A stretch of DNA of 64,000 bases from Microbispora amethystogenes (GTDB lineage Bacteria; Actinomycetota; Actinomycetes; Streptosporangiales; Streptosporangiaceae), in NCBI RefSeq assembly GCF_016863015.1, contig NZ_BOOB01000036.1, positions 120,674 through 184,673 on the forward strand, written 5' to 3'. Made by a program: the position numbers and the translations under genes. Below the pieces are notes generated by a model. It had not been told where the DNA came from and did no database searches. It saw only the letters and a list, made by a program, of their open reading frames with translations. Below, piece after piece: positions 1 through 10,330 of the stretch (position 1 is its first letter; every line of letters starts with the position of its first letter).

Positions 1-64
1 CGCGACGACCGTATCCCGGCCTGTCACACCCCGGCGACGGCGGCCCTTGTGCGGACGCGCCCCG

Positions 65-1036
65 TCAGCCCGTGCGGGACTCGCTCAGGCCCTCTTCCGG
101 GACGGGCTCCTTGGGGGGATCCCGGGGATCGACGTACGGCTCCGCGGGGGACTCGCCGTCGGCGATCCTGCGCCCGCGCTGGAGCTCGGCGTCGAGCTGG
201 GCTCCGGTCAGGATGACGATGTTCGACAGCCACAGCCAGATGAGGAAGACGACCACCGCCGCGAGCGTGCCGTACGTCTTGTTGTAGGAGCCGAACCGCG
301 CGACGTACAGCCCGAAGCCCGCGGAGACCACGACCCACGCCACGACGGCCAGCAGGCTGCCCGGGCTGAGCCAGCGCACACCGGGCTGGCGCACGTTGGG
401 CGCGGCGTAGTAGAGCAGCGTGATCATGCCGGTCGCGAGCAGCACCAGGACCGGCCACTTCACGATGCCCCAGATCGTGACCGCGGCGGGCCCGAGACCG
501 AGCATCCCTCCGGCGATCTCGGCGAGGCGGCCGGTGAAGGTCACGGCGAGCACGGAGGCCGCCATCAGGACCACCAGCAGGAGCGTCAGCCCGACCCGGA
601 GCGGGGTGACCTTCCAGAACGGACGGCCCTCCCTGATGTCGAAGATGGCGTTGGTCGCCCGGATGAAGGCGCCCATGTAGCCGGAGGCGGCCCACAGCGC
701 GAGCAGCAGACCGCCGATCGCGAACACGCCGGCGGTCCCCTGGTGCTGCTGCACGTTGGCGAGGCCGGTCTGCAGCAGTTCCTGGACCGGCCCCGGCGTC
801 AGCGACTTGACGTTGTCGAGCAGCGGGCCGATGGCGTCCTGGCCGAGCAGGCCGAGGATCGACACCAGCACGATCAGACCCGGAAAGATCGAAAGGACGG
901 CGTAGTAGGTCAGCGAAGCCGCCCAGTCCTGGACGTTGTCCTCCTTGAACTCCTTGGCCGTGCGCTTGGCGACCCCGATCCAGTCGCGTCGCGACAGCCT
1001 CTCCAGCGGCCCCTGCTCGTCCTCGGGGTCGGTCAT
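65..1036 (-). CDS. YihY/UPF0761 (BrkB-type) integral membrane protein
   Basis: The 323-residue protein has the YihY/virulence factor BrkB layout. An amphipathic N-terminus is followed by about six hydrophobic helices, with the family-typical segment DWAASLTYYAVLSIFPGL near residues 37-54. The C-terminus is charged and polar, so probably cytoplasmic. Members are inner-membrane proteins without an agreed biochemical role. Its ATG overlaps the stop of the upstream DUF3618 gene by four bases (ATGA), so it is the last gene of a three-gene operon. Length fits the family (about 280-350 residues). The family call is firm; any specific function is unknown. Confidence 0.9.
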   Translation of the reverse strand: MTDPEDEQGPLERLSRRDWIGVAKRTAKEFKEDNVQDWAASLTYYAVLSIFPGLIVLVSILGLLGQDAIGPLLDNVKSLTPGPVQELLQTGLANVQQHQGTAGVFAIGGLLLALWAASGYMGAFIRATNAIFDIREGRPFWKVTPLRVGLTLLLVVLMAASVLAVTFTGRLAEIAGGMLGLGPAAVTIWGIVKWPVLVLLATGMITLLYYAAPNVRQPGVRWLSPGSLLAVVAWVVVSAGFGLYVARFGSYNKTYGTLAAVVVFLIWLWLSNIVILTGAQLDAELQRGRRIADGESPAEPYVDPRDPPKEPVPEEGLSESRTG

Positions 1037-1980
1037 CGGTGGGCGAACCTCCGGGTGAACGTGCTGTTGTGCTTCGCGGCCGGGAACATCCGGGCTCCGC
1101 GCGTCGTGCGGCTCCCGCCGAACACGCCCTTGCCGGACGCGCTCTTCCCGAACATGCCCTTCCCGCCGAGCATGCCCTTGCCGAACATGCTCTTACCGGA
1201 CGTGCCCTTGCCGAACATGGCCTTTCCGCCGAAGACACCGCCGCGGCCGAACATGCTCTTCCCGAACACGCCCTTGCCGGGCGTCGTGCGGAACATCGCC
1301 GGGCGGCCGCGCATGCGGGTCTTCTTGCCGTACAGACGGATCCGCGCCGGCAGGCCGGCCTTCGCGGAGAGGCTCCGCCTGACCATCCCACCCCGCTTGC
1401 CCAGCCCGCCCGGTCTGCTCAGGAAGATCGGCATGCCGAGCCCGGTGGTCTTCGCCGTACGGCCCCCGCCCCGGGTGACCCGGCGCAGCAGCAGCACCGC
1501 GCCCCCGGCGGCGGCGACGGCTCCGGCGGCGGCCAGGAGGTCCGGGCGGTTCCTGACCTGCTCACCGGCCCGGCCGGCCGCCTCGCGCATGTGCGGCGGG
1601 GCGGCTTCGCGCACCCGCCCGGCCACTCCGGTGGCCCTGGCCCGCGCCGCGGTCATGGTCGCGTGCACGCGCTCCTGGGCCCGCCCCTTGATGTCGGCCT
1701 TCGCGGCCAGGGCCTCGATCGTGTCGCCGAGGTCGTCGCGGGTGCGCTCGATGTCCCGGCGCACCTCCGAGATCTCGTCGTGGCCCTTCTCGTGCTCGCC
1801 GGTTCTCTTCCCCGTCTCGGTCCTCGTGTCCCTCGCCGTCTCGACGGGCTCCGGGCCGGGCCTGGCCTGCCGTACGGCGTTGAGCGACTCGGGCTCGGTG
1901 ACCGGCTCTGACACGTCCTGTCTGTGCACTCCCACGGTCCCGGCGTTGGGCCGGGCCGCACCGGGGTCGGTCTCGGTCAT
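1033..1980 (-). CDS. DUF3618-domain protein with a Gly/Phe/Met/Lys repeat tail
   Basis: The 315-residue protein has a DUF3618 segment at about residues 50-85 (EVRRDIERTRDDLGDTIEAL), predicted as a coiled helix. Near residues 145-160 lies one hydrophobic Ala/Val/Leu stretch that could cross the membrane. The last third is built from short repeats of the kind MFGKG, KSMFGK and GVFGG. DUF3618 proteins are commonly found with holin-X and YihY-type genes in actinomycetes, exactly as here. It overlaps both neighbours by 4 bases. The role is probably at the envelope, by context only. The repeat tail is unusual and is listed separately. Confidence 0.85.
   Translation of the reverse strand: MTETDPGAARPNAGTVGVHRQDVSEPVTEPESLNAVRQARPGPEPVETARDTRTETGKRTGEHEKGHDEISEVRRDIERTRDDLGDTIEALAAKADIKGRAQERVHATMTAARARATGVAGRVREAAPPHMREAAGRAGEQVRNRPDLLAAAGAVAAAGGAVLLLRRVTRGGGRTAKTTGLGMPIFLSRPGGLGKRGGMVRRSLSAKAGLPARIRLYGKKTRMRGRPAMFRTTPGKGVFGKSMFGRGGVFGGKAMFGKGTSGKSMFGKGMLGGKGMFGKSASGKGVFGGSRTTRGARMFPAAKHNSTFTRRFAHR
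1110..1297 (-). repeat. Phe-Gly-Lys-Gly/Met coding repeats in the DUF3618 gene
   Basis: About twelve imperfect copies of a five-to-six-residue unit (FGKGM, FGKSM, FGGKA, SGKGV) are encoded back to back. At the DNA level they are short imperfect repeats containing words such as cttgccgaacatg. The encoded tail would be basic, flexible and rich in Met and Phe. No similar tail is present in the neighbouring genes. Confidence 0.75.
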
Positions 1981-2375
1981 CTGCGCGCACTCTCCTTCAT
2001 GACGTCGATGTCTGCCTTGAGGCTGCGCATCGCCTCGTCGGGAGTGGGCGGCGCCGCCCGGGACATCTGCTCCTTGCCCACCAGGGCGAGCAGCCCGGCG
2101 ATCGCCAGCAGCGCGGCGCCCACGATCAGCGCGGCGGCCCAGGCCGGCAGGATCAACGCGAGCGCCAGGATCGCCGTGGCCACGAGGGCACCCCCGCCGA
2201 GCAACGCGACGACGCCGGCGGCGCCGAGCAGGCCGGCGCCCATGCCGGCGCGCTTGCCCTTGCGAGTCATCTCCAGCCGCGCCAGTCGCAGTTCGTCGCG
2301 GATCAGCCGGGAGACGTCCTCGGACAACCGGCGGACGAGATCGCCTGTGGACGGCGACTCCTTCTGGATGGTCAT
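1977..2375 (-). CDS. Phage-holin-family / actinobacterial holin-X-like membrane protein
   Basis: The 132-residue protein starts with a charged helix (LVRRLSEDVSRLIRDELRLA) and continues with two long hydrophobic helices at about residues 48-105. This matches the putative holin-X family (PF07332) of actinomycetes, which is named by resemblance and is not phage-derived. The ATG at 2375 is preceded by a clear GGGAGG ribosome site. It is the first gene of the operon and overlaps the DUF3618 gene by 4 bases. Function is unproven. Confidence 0.85.
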   Translation of the reverse strand: MTIQKESPSTGDLVRRLSEDVSRLIRDELRLARLEMTRKGKRAGMGAGLLGAAGVVALLGGGALVATAILALALILPAWAAALIVGAALLAIAGLLALVGKEQMSRAAPPTPDEAMRSLKADIDVMKESARR

Positions 2376-2583
2376 GGCCTGCCTCCCTTCCAGGTTGGGA
2401 AGCGCCTACCCACAGCCAAGAGCCCTAACCACCGCCGTCCCCGGGGTGAACGGTGAGGCCGGAACAGATGAAAGTTTCAGTTCCGTACGCACACGTTTTT
2501 TGTCACGGACCGGCAAAAGGCCAGCAAGGGGCCTCGGCTCACCGCACCGCACGGTTACAGCGTGAGGCTCCCGCAACGCGTCA

Positions 2584-2611
2584 TTGACATACGGGGGGCC
2601 CAATCCACAAT
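2584..2611 (+). promoter_or_regulatory. Probable sigma-70-type promoter of the cellulase cluster
   Basis: A perfect TTGACA (2584-2589) is followed after 16 bases by CACAAT (2606-2611), which matches TATAAT at four of six positions. Transcription would start near 2618, directly at the CebR-like operator, so a bound repressor would block initiation or early elongation. Confidence 0.6.
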
Positions 2612-2618
2612 CCTGAGG

Positions 2619-2632
2619 TGGGAGCGCTCCCA
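2619..2632 (+). promoter_or_regulatory. CebR-like operator, site 1
   Basis: TGGGAGCGCTCCCA is a perfect 14-base palindrome identical to the consensus bound by the LacI-family cello-oligosaccharide repressor CebR/CelR in Streptomyces and Thermobifida. It lies immediately downstream of the predicted -10 element and upstream of the GH48 start. No cebR gene is in the window, so the regulator must be encoded elsewhere. Confidence 0.85.
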
Positions 2633-2740
2633 TCGTATCGGTTCAGATCCACCCCTGCCCGCATCGGCTGTCGAATCCGCTACCTGGCATTTCTTCATCC
2701 GATGCTTCCCACCCCTATTCTTTTTGGAGACCCCCCGCAA

Positions 2741-5224
2741 ATGCGAACGAGAGCTCTTAGCACGGGAGCGCTCCCACGATCGCGGAGACGGATCGCCCTG
2801 CTGGCGGCCGCCACCGTGTCCGGTGGCCTCCTCGTCGGGCTGACGCAGACGCCTGCGTCCGCCGCCGTGGCCTGTGATGTCCAGTACGCGCTCAACTCCT
2901 GGGGTTCGGGCTCCGGCGGTTTCACCGCCAGCCTTGACATCAAGAACCTGGGCGACCCGATCAGCAGCTGGACGCTGAAGTTCAACTTCCCCAACGGGCA
3001 GAAGTTGTCGAACGGCTGGTCGGCGAACTGGAGCCAGAGCGGCACGACCGTCACGGCAACGAACATGTCGTGGAACGGCAACCTCGGGTCCGGCGCGACG
3101 ACCAACGTCGGGTTCCAGGGAACGTGGACCGGCAGCAACAACAAGCCCGCCTCGTTCTCCGTCAACGGGGTGACCTGCGGGGCTACCCAGAGCCCGTCGC
3201 AGTCGCCGTCCCAGTCGCCCTCGCAGTCCCCGTCGCAGTCCCCGTCGCAGTCCCCGTCGCAGTCGCCGTCCCAGTCCCCGTCGCAGTCGCCGTCGCAGAG
3301 CCCCTCCGCGTCGCCGTCGACGAGCCCCGGGACGGACAACCAGTACGTCAAGAACTTCCTCACGATGTACAACAAGATCCACGACCCGGCCAACGGGTAC
3401 TTCTCGCCGCAGGGCGTGCCGTACCACTCGGTCGAGACGCTGCTCGTGGAGGCGCCGGACCAGGGCCACGAGACGACGTCCGAGGCCTACAGCTACTACC
3501 TGTGGCTGGAGGCGATGTACGGCAAGGTCACCGGCGACTGGTCGAAGTTCAACACCGCGTGGCAGTCGATGGAGAAGTACATCATCCCGGCGCGCGCCGA
3601 CCAGCCGACCAACGACAAGTACGACCCCAGCAAGCCGGCGACGTACGCGGGTGAGTGGAACGACATCTCGGGGTACCCGTCCAAGCTGGACAGCGGCGTC
3701 AGCGTCGGCACCGACCCGATCGCGAACGAGCTGAAGAGCGCGTACGGCACCTCCGACATCTACGGCATGCACTGGCTGCTGGACGTCGACAACACCTACG
3801 GCTTCGGCCGCTGCGGCGACGGCACCACCAAGCCGGCGTACATCAACACCTACCAGCGCGGCCCCGAGGAGTCGGTCTTCGAGACCATCCCGCAGCCGTC
3901 CTGCGACACCTTCAAGTTCGGCGGTCCGAACGGGTTCCTCGACCTGTTCACGGGTGACGCGTCGTACGCGAAGCAGTGGAAGTACACGAACGCGCCGGAC
4001 GCCGACGCCCGCGCCGTCCAGGCCGCCTACTGGGCGCTGACCTGGGCGACCGAGCAGGGCAAGCAGTCGCAGATCTCCACCTCCGTCTCGAACGCGGCGA
4101 AGATGGGCGACTACCTGCGCTACTCGATGTACGACAAGTACTTCAAGCAGCCCAACTGCACCAGCACCTCCTGCCCTGCGGGCACCGGTAAGAACGCGTC
4201 GAACTACCTGCTGTCCTGGTACTACGCCTGGGGCGGCGCGTACGACACGTCGGCCGGCTGGGCGTGGCGCATCGGCTCCAGCCACAACCACTCGGGTTAC
4301 CAGAACCCGCTGGCGGCCTGGGCGCTGTCGAACGTCAACGCGCTGAAGCCCAAGGGCTCGACCGCGGTCACCGACTGGTCGACCAGCCTCACCCGCCAGC
4401 TGCAGTTCTACAAGTGGCTGCAGTCGGCCGAGGGCGGCATCGCCGGCGGCGCGACCAACAGCTGGGAGGGCCACTACGCCGCCCCGCCGTCCGGTCTGCC
4501 GAAGTTCTTCGGCATGGCCTACGACTGGCAGCCGGTCTACCACGACCCGCCGTCCAACCAGTGGTTCGGCTTCCAGGCCTGGAGCATGGAGCGCGTGGCG
4601 GAGCTCTACTACGCCAGCGGCAACACCGACGCCAAGGCCATCCTCGACAAGTGGGTCGCCTGGGCGCTGGCCGGCACCACGGTGAACTCCGACGGCAGCT
4701 TCCAGATCCCCTCGACGCTGGTGTGGACCGGTCAGCCGGACGCCAGCTTCAGCGGCACCGGGATGCCGCCGGCCAACTCCGGCCTGCACGTGAGCATCCG
4801 GGACTACACCGACGACATCGGCGTGGCCGGCTCCTACGCCAAGACGCTGATGTTCTACGCGGCCAAGTCGGGCAACGCCCAGGCCAAGGCCACGGCCAAG
4901 GCTCTCCTGGACGGCATCTGGAAGAACAACCAGGACGCCAAGGGCGTGTCGGTCAACGAGACCAAGGCCGACTACAACCGCCTCGACGACCCGATCTACG
5001 TCCCGTCCGGCTGGAGCGGCAAGATGCCGAACGGCGACCCGATCAACAGCAACTCGACCTTCATCTCCATCCGGTCCTGGTACAAGAACGACCCGGACTG
5101 GCCGAAGGTCCAGTCGTACCTGAACGGCGGCTCCGCGCCGGTCTTCCGCTACCACCGCTTCTGGGCGCAGACCGACGTCGCCACCGCTCTCGGACAGTAC
5201 GGCCTGCTCTTCCCGAATGGCTGA
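2741..5224 (+). CDS. Secreted GH48 reducing-end cellobiohydrolase with N-terminal CBM2
   Basis: The 827-residue enzyme should release cellobiose processively from cellulose chain ends outside the cell. The signal peptide has a twin-arginine-like SRRRIALL and a likely cut after ASAA. CBM2 spans residues 45-146, bracketed by Cys45 and Cys146. A linker with ten QSPS units follows, then GH48 from about residue 199 to the end, containing EAPDQGHETTSEAYSYYLW, which includes the family's conserved acidic residues. I chose ATG 2741, which has GGAGA ten bases upstream; a longer reading frame from GTG 2618 would translate the operator. The gene heads the cellulase cluster and is probably induced by cellobiose through CebR. 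The GH48 call is very secure. Confidence 0.96.
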   Translation: MRTRALSTGALPRSRRRIALLAAATVSGGLLVGLTQTPASAAVACDVQYALNSWGSGSGGFTASLDIKNLGDPISSWTLKFNFPNGQKLSNGWSANWSQSGTTVTATNMSWNGNLGSGATTNVGFQGTWTGSNNKPASFSVNGVTCGATQSPSQSPSQSPSQSPSQSPSQSPSQSPSQSPSQSPSQSPSASPSTSPGTDNQYVKNFLTMYNKIHDPANGYFSPQGVPYHSVETLLVEAPDQGHETTSEAYSYYLWLEAMYGKVTGDWSKFNTAWQSMEKYIIPARADQPTNDKYDPSKPATYAGEWNDISGYPSKLDSGVSVGTDPIANELKSAYGTSDIYGMHWLLDVDNTYGFGRCGDGTTKPAYINTYQRGPEESVFETIPQPSCDTFKFGGPNGFLDLFTGDASYAKQWKYTNAPDADARAVQAAYWALTWATEQGKQSQISTSVSNAAKMGDYLRYSMYDKYFKQPNCTSTSCPAGTGKNASNYLLSWYYAWGGAYDTSAGWAWRIGSSHNHSGYQNPLAAWALSNVNALKPKGSTAVTDWSTSLTRQLQFYKWLQSAEGGIAGGATNSWEGHYAAPPSGLPKFFGMAYDWQPVYHDPPSNQWFGFQAWSMERVAELYYASGNTDAKAILDKWVAWALAGTTVNSDGSFQIPSTLVWTGQPDASFSGTGMPPANSGLHVSIRDYTDDIGVAGSYAKTLMFYAAKSGNAQAKATAKALLDGIWKNNQDAKGVSVNETKADYNRLDDPIYVPSGWSGKMPNGDPINSNSTFISIRSWYKNDPDWPKVQSYLNGGSAPVFRYHRFWAQTDVATALGQYGLLFPNG
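2763..2776 (+). promoter_or_regulatory. CebR-like operator, site 2, inside the GH48 coding region
   Basis: CGGGAGCGCTCCCA differs from the consensus palindrome only at its first base. It sits within the codons for the signal peptide, 144 bases (about 14 helical turns) downstream of site 1. Two sites at this distance would allow a road-block or looping mode of repression. Its identity is by motif match; use in the cell is inferred. Confidence 0.7.
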
Positions 5225-5233
5225 GCACGCCCT

Positions 5234-7762
<2,529 letters not shown>

Positions 7763-7788
7763 CCCCCGTCCCGGGCTCGCCCTGATCG

Positions 7789-7841
7789 CCCGCCTTCCCC
7801 AGTCGGACCCCTCTCTGGGGAAGGCGGGCATCCACCTTTTT
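7789..7841 (+). terminator. Rho-independent terminator of the cellulase operon
   Basis: A perfect 14-bp stem (cccgccttccccag at 7789-7802 with its complement at 7815-7828) has a 12-base loop and is followed by a run of five T at 7837-7841. It lies 26 bases after the GH9 stop and separates the cellulases from the small CBM2 gene. Confidence 0.9.
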
Positions 7842-7905
7842 CCTGAGACGTTTCCTGGCAAGTCGGCACCACCCATACGGACATGACCGAGGGAAGGAAG
7901 GCTCG

Positions 7906-8316
7906 ATGTTCAGGAGGACAATCGCCGCGGCGGCGCTGGCCCTGGCGTCCGCGGGAGTCACGGCGGCCACGGCCGCTCCCGCCTCCGCCGACTCGATCGG
8001 CTGCACGGCGAGCTATGTGATCAGCAGCGTGTGGGGTGGTTCGCAGAGCCACGGCGCGCTCGTGCAGGTGACCGTGCGCAACAGCGGGTCCTCGGCCATC
8101 AAGGGCTGGCGCGTGTCGTGGCGCTACACCGACGGCACCGTCGTCAACCAGGTCGGCGGAGCCGTGTCACTTCCGGTGATCGGCCTGCCCGGCATGTACG
8201 CGTTCGGCAACGAGAGCTACAACGGCGCCCTCCCGGCGGGCGGCTCGGCCGTCTTCAGCCTGCTGACCAGCGGGGGCGGCAGCGCCGCTCCCGCTGTCAC
8301 CTGCACGCCCTCATGA
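7906..8316 (+). CDS. Small secreted stand-alone CBM2 protein
   Basis: The 136-residue protein has a signal peptide (cut after PASA, residue 28) and a single CBM2 module bounded by Cys33 and Cys133. There is no catalytic domain. Of the usual binding-face aromatics, the position equivalent to Trp in SWNG is Tyr here (SYNG), so its ligand may differ from crystalline cellulose. A strong GGAAGGAAGG ribosome site precedes the ATG. It follows the cellulase terminator, so it should have its own promoter. Plausible roles are substrate adhesion or a helper for the cellulases; both are inference. Confidence 0.88.
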   Translation: MFRRTIAAAALALASAGVTAATAAPASADSIGCTASYVISSVWGGSQSHGALVQVTVRNSGSSAIKGWRVSWRYTDGTVVNQVGGAVSLPVIGLPGMYAFGNESYNGALPAGGSAVFSLLTSGGGSAAPAVTCTPS

Positions 8317-8342
8317 CCGGCGCCTGAAGGCGGCGGTCACAC

Positions 8343-8380
8343 GACGATCCCCCCGGGAGGCCTCCTCCCGGGGGATCGTC
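8343..8380 (+). terminator. Strong hairpin after the CBM2 gene
   Basis: The arms gacgat+ccccc+gggagg and cctccc+ggggg+atcgtc pair over 17 bp with one bulged C and a three-base loop (8361-8363). No clear T-tract follows on the plus strand. It begins 26 bases after the CBM2 stop codon and should end that transcript or protect its 3' end. Confidence 0.75.
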
Positions 8381-8439
8381 ATCTTGCGCCATGTCGTGCG
8401 ACACGTCAGAAACGGTTCACCAAGATTCGCCGGCCTCCG

Positions 8440-8703
8440 TCACCAGGCCTCCGGCGGAAGGTTCACGTCGCCGACCCGGTCGTAGATGACGGTCTCGTCC
8501 GCAAGCCTGACAACCACCACACGGCGGGCCAGCCCCGCTCTCTCCAGCGCCTTCGCGGACTCCACCGCGTTCTTCGCGTAGTGGTAACGGTCACGGCTAC
8601 CGGTGTACGGGCTCTCCCTGTCACACCTGACCTCGTAGCGGTCGTCAGGCCACGGATGGGCGAGCCCGTCCAGGGTGCGGCGCTCGATAGCGGTCGCGGT
8701 CAT
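8440..8703 (-). CDS. Small hypothetical protein, 87 residues
   Basis: I do not recognise this family. The protein is hydrophilic and rich in Arg, Asp and Tyr, with one short hydrophobic strand (RRVVVVRLADETVIYD). It has no signal peptide or membrane helix. The ATG is preceded by a good AGAGAGG ribosome site, and codon use is typical of the neighbours, which supports a real gene. It lies downstream of the two-component system genes on the same strand, separated by 130 bases containing a nested dyad. Confidence 0.65.
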   Translation of the reverse strand: MTATAIERRTLDGLAHPWPDDRYEVRCDRESPYTGSRDRYHYAKNAVESAKALERAGLARRVVVVRLADETVIYDRVGDVNLPPEAW

Positions 8704-8752
8704 TGCACACCTCTCTTATCGCGGGGACCCCCGCTCAGAAAGACCCCCCTGC

Positions 8753-8816
8753 CCCCCATTCGTCCAAGTATTCCTCATATGCAACATATGTTTCAGGCGA
8801 CCCCCTCGAATGGGGG
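8753..8816. promoter_or_regulatory. Concentric inverted repeats between kinase gene and small ORF
   Basis: CCCCCATTCG (8753-8762) is the exact inverse of CGAATGGGGG (8807-8816). Nearly at the centre lies the inner element CATATGCAACATATG (8776-8790), two CATATG boxes three bases apart, in an AT-rich patch unusual for this genome. This 64-base element occupies the upstream region of the 87-residue gene and the 3' flank of the histidine kinase gene. It could be an operator or a terminator. Confidence 0.55.
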
Positions 8817-8833
8817 TTCGGGTCAGCAGGGTG

Positions 8834-10330
8834 TCACGCGGAGGGCAGGCTCACCCGGAAGACGGTGCGGCCGGGGCGGCTCTCGACGTCGACCGTTCCT
8901 CCATGGGCGGCCACGACCGCCCGGACGATCGCGAGCCCGAGGCCGCTGCCACCGGAGGCGCGCGAGCGCGCCTTGTCGGCGCGGACGAAGCGTTCGAAGA
9001 CCTCGCCCTGGAGGTCCGCGGGAATGCCTGGGCCGTCGTCGGTCACGGTCAGCTCCACCCGTCCGGAACCGGAGCCGGACCCGGGCCGCGCCCCTTCGCG
9101 TACGGCACGCTCACGCAGCGCCACGGTGACGGTCGTGCCGGGCGGGGTGTGCGCGCGGGCGTTGCTCAGCAGGTTGACGACCACCTGGTGCAGCCGGTCG
9201 GGGTCGCCGGGGACCATGACGGGCTCCTCGGGCAGGTCCAGCCGCCAGCGGTGGCCGGGAGCGTAGACGCGGGCGTCGCCGGTGGCGTCGATCGCCATCC
9301 GGGTCAGGTCCACCTCCTCGCGGGCGAGCGGCCGGCCCGCGTCGAGCCGGGTCAGCAGCAGCAGGTCGTCGACCAGCTTGCCCATGCGGGACGACTCCGC
9401 GTCGGCGCGCTCCAGGGCGTGCCGCACGTTCGGGGGCACCTCCGCGGGGTCGCGCCGGGCGAGCTGGACGTGGGCGCGGACGGTCGCGAGCGGGGTGCGC
9501 AGTTCGTGGCTGGCGTCGGCGGCGAAGGTGCGCATGCGTTCCTCGCTGGCGTGACGGTGGGCCAGCGCCTGCCCGACGTGGCCGAGCATGCGGTTGAAGG
9601 CCTGCCCCACCTGCCCGATCTCCGTACGGGGGTCCTCGTCGGGCACCCGGTCGGGCAGCGCCACCTCGCCGTCCGACAGCGGCAGGCGGGCGACGCGCCG
9701 GGCGGTGGCCGCGACCCGGTCCAGCGGGCGCAGCGAGAGCCGCACCCACACGGCCCCGGCGACGCCGGTCACGAGCACGACGACGGCGAACACCGCGATC
9801 TCCGCCAGTTGCAGACGACGGACCGTGGCGTGCACGTCCGCCAGCGGCAGGCCGGTGAGGAGGACGGCCCCTCCGGAGCTCCGCACGGCCATCAGGCGGT
9901 ACCGCCCGAGCCGCGACAGGGCCAGGGTGTGCCCCAGGCCGTCGGGCGGCACGGAGGCCAGCGCCCTCTCGTCGGCCGCCGGCAGGGACGGGTCGGCCTG
10001 GCCGACCACGGCGGGCGTGCCCACCCGGCCGTCCACCACCCGGACACCGAGCGTGCCGGGCGCCTGCCCGCGGGTGTCCCCGCGCTCGTCGTCGAACGGG
10101 CTCCGCCCGTCGTACCCGCGGGGGTGTTCCTCGCGCTCCTCGTGCTCCAGGCTGGCCGCGTACCGGCCGGCCTGCATGGCGAGCTGCTGGTCCACCCGGT
10201 CCACCATGAAGCGTTCGAGCAGCAGGGAGGACGCGGTGCCCGCCGCCGCGCAGGCCAGCACGAGCAGCACCAGCGTCCCGGCGACCAGCCGGGCCCGCAG
10301 CGTGCGCGGCGGCCCCACCCGCACCCTCAC
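8834..10330 (-). CDS. Two-component sensor histidine kinase (OmpR-type partner)
   Basis: The 498-residue protein has a first membrane helix at about residues 12-34, an extracytoplasmic sensor of about 130 residues, a second helix near 175-195, and a HAMP region. The dimerisation box is FAADASHELRTPLATVRAHV, with the phospho-accepting His. The ATPase boxes are NLLSNARAH, DDGPGIP and [10 protein letters not shown]. The GTG start overlaps the response-regulator stop (GTGA), which fixes both the start and the pairing. It autophosphorylates on His and passes phosphate to the regulator. The signal is not known. A longer in-frame reading would run antisense-like through the regulator and was rejected. 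Confidence 0.92.
   Translation of the reverse strand: MRVRVGPPRTLRARLVAGTLVLLVLACAAAGTASSLLLERFMVDRVDQQLAMQAGRYAASLEHEEREEHPRGYDGRSPFDDERGDTRGQAPGTLGVRVVDGRVGTPAVVGQADPSLPAADERALASVPPDGLGHTLALSRLGRYRLMAVRSSGGAVLLTGLPLADVHATVRRLQLAEIAVFAVVVLVTGVAGAVWVRLSLRPLDRVAATARRVARLPLSDGEVALPDRVPDEDPRTEIGQVGQAFNRMLGHVGQALAHRHASEERMRTFAADASHELRTPLATVRAHVQLARRDPAEVPPNVRHALERADAESSRMGKLVDDLLLLTRLDAGRPLAREEVDLTRMAIDATGDARVYAPGHRWRLDLPEEPVMVPGDPDRLHQVVVNLLSNARAHTPPGTTVTVALRERAVREGARPGSGSGSGRVELTVTDDGPGIPADLQGEVFERFVRADKARSRASGGSGLGLAIVRAVVAAHGGTVDVESRPGRTVFRVSLPSA

Noticed and set aside
2618..2740. Upstream extension of the GH48 gene from GTG 2618
   Set aside because: It would translate the CebR operator and place 41 residues before an otherwise complete signal peptide. 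ATG 2741 has a proper ribosome site.
3180..3330. Regular repeats suggestive of a CRISPR array
   Set aside because: They are 12-base codon repeats encoding the QSPS linker of the cellulase, without spacers.
2555..5155. Very long minus-strand frame opposite the GH48 gene
   Set aside because: Val/Arg/Gly-rich shadow caused by GC-biased codon positions of the real gene; no family features.
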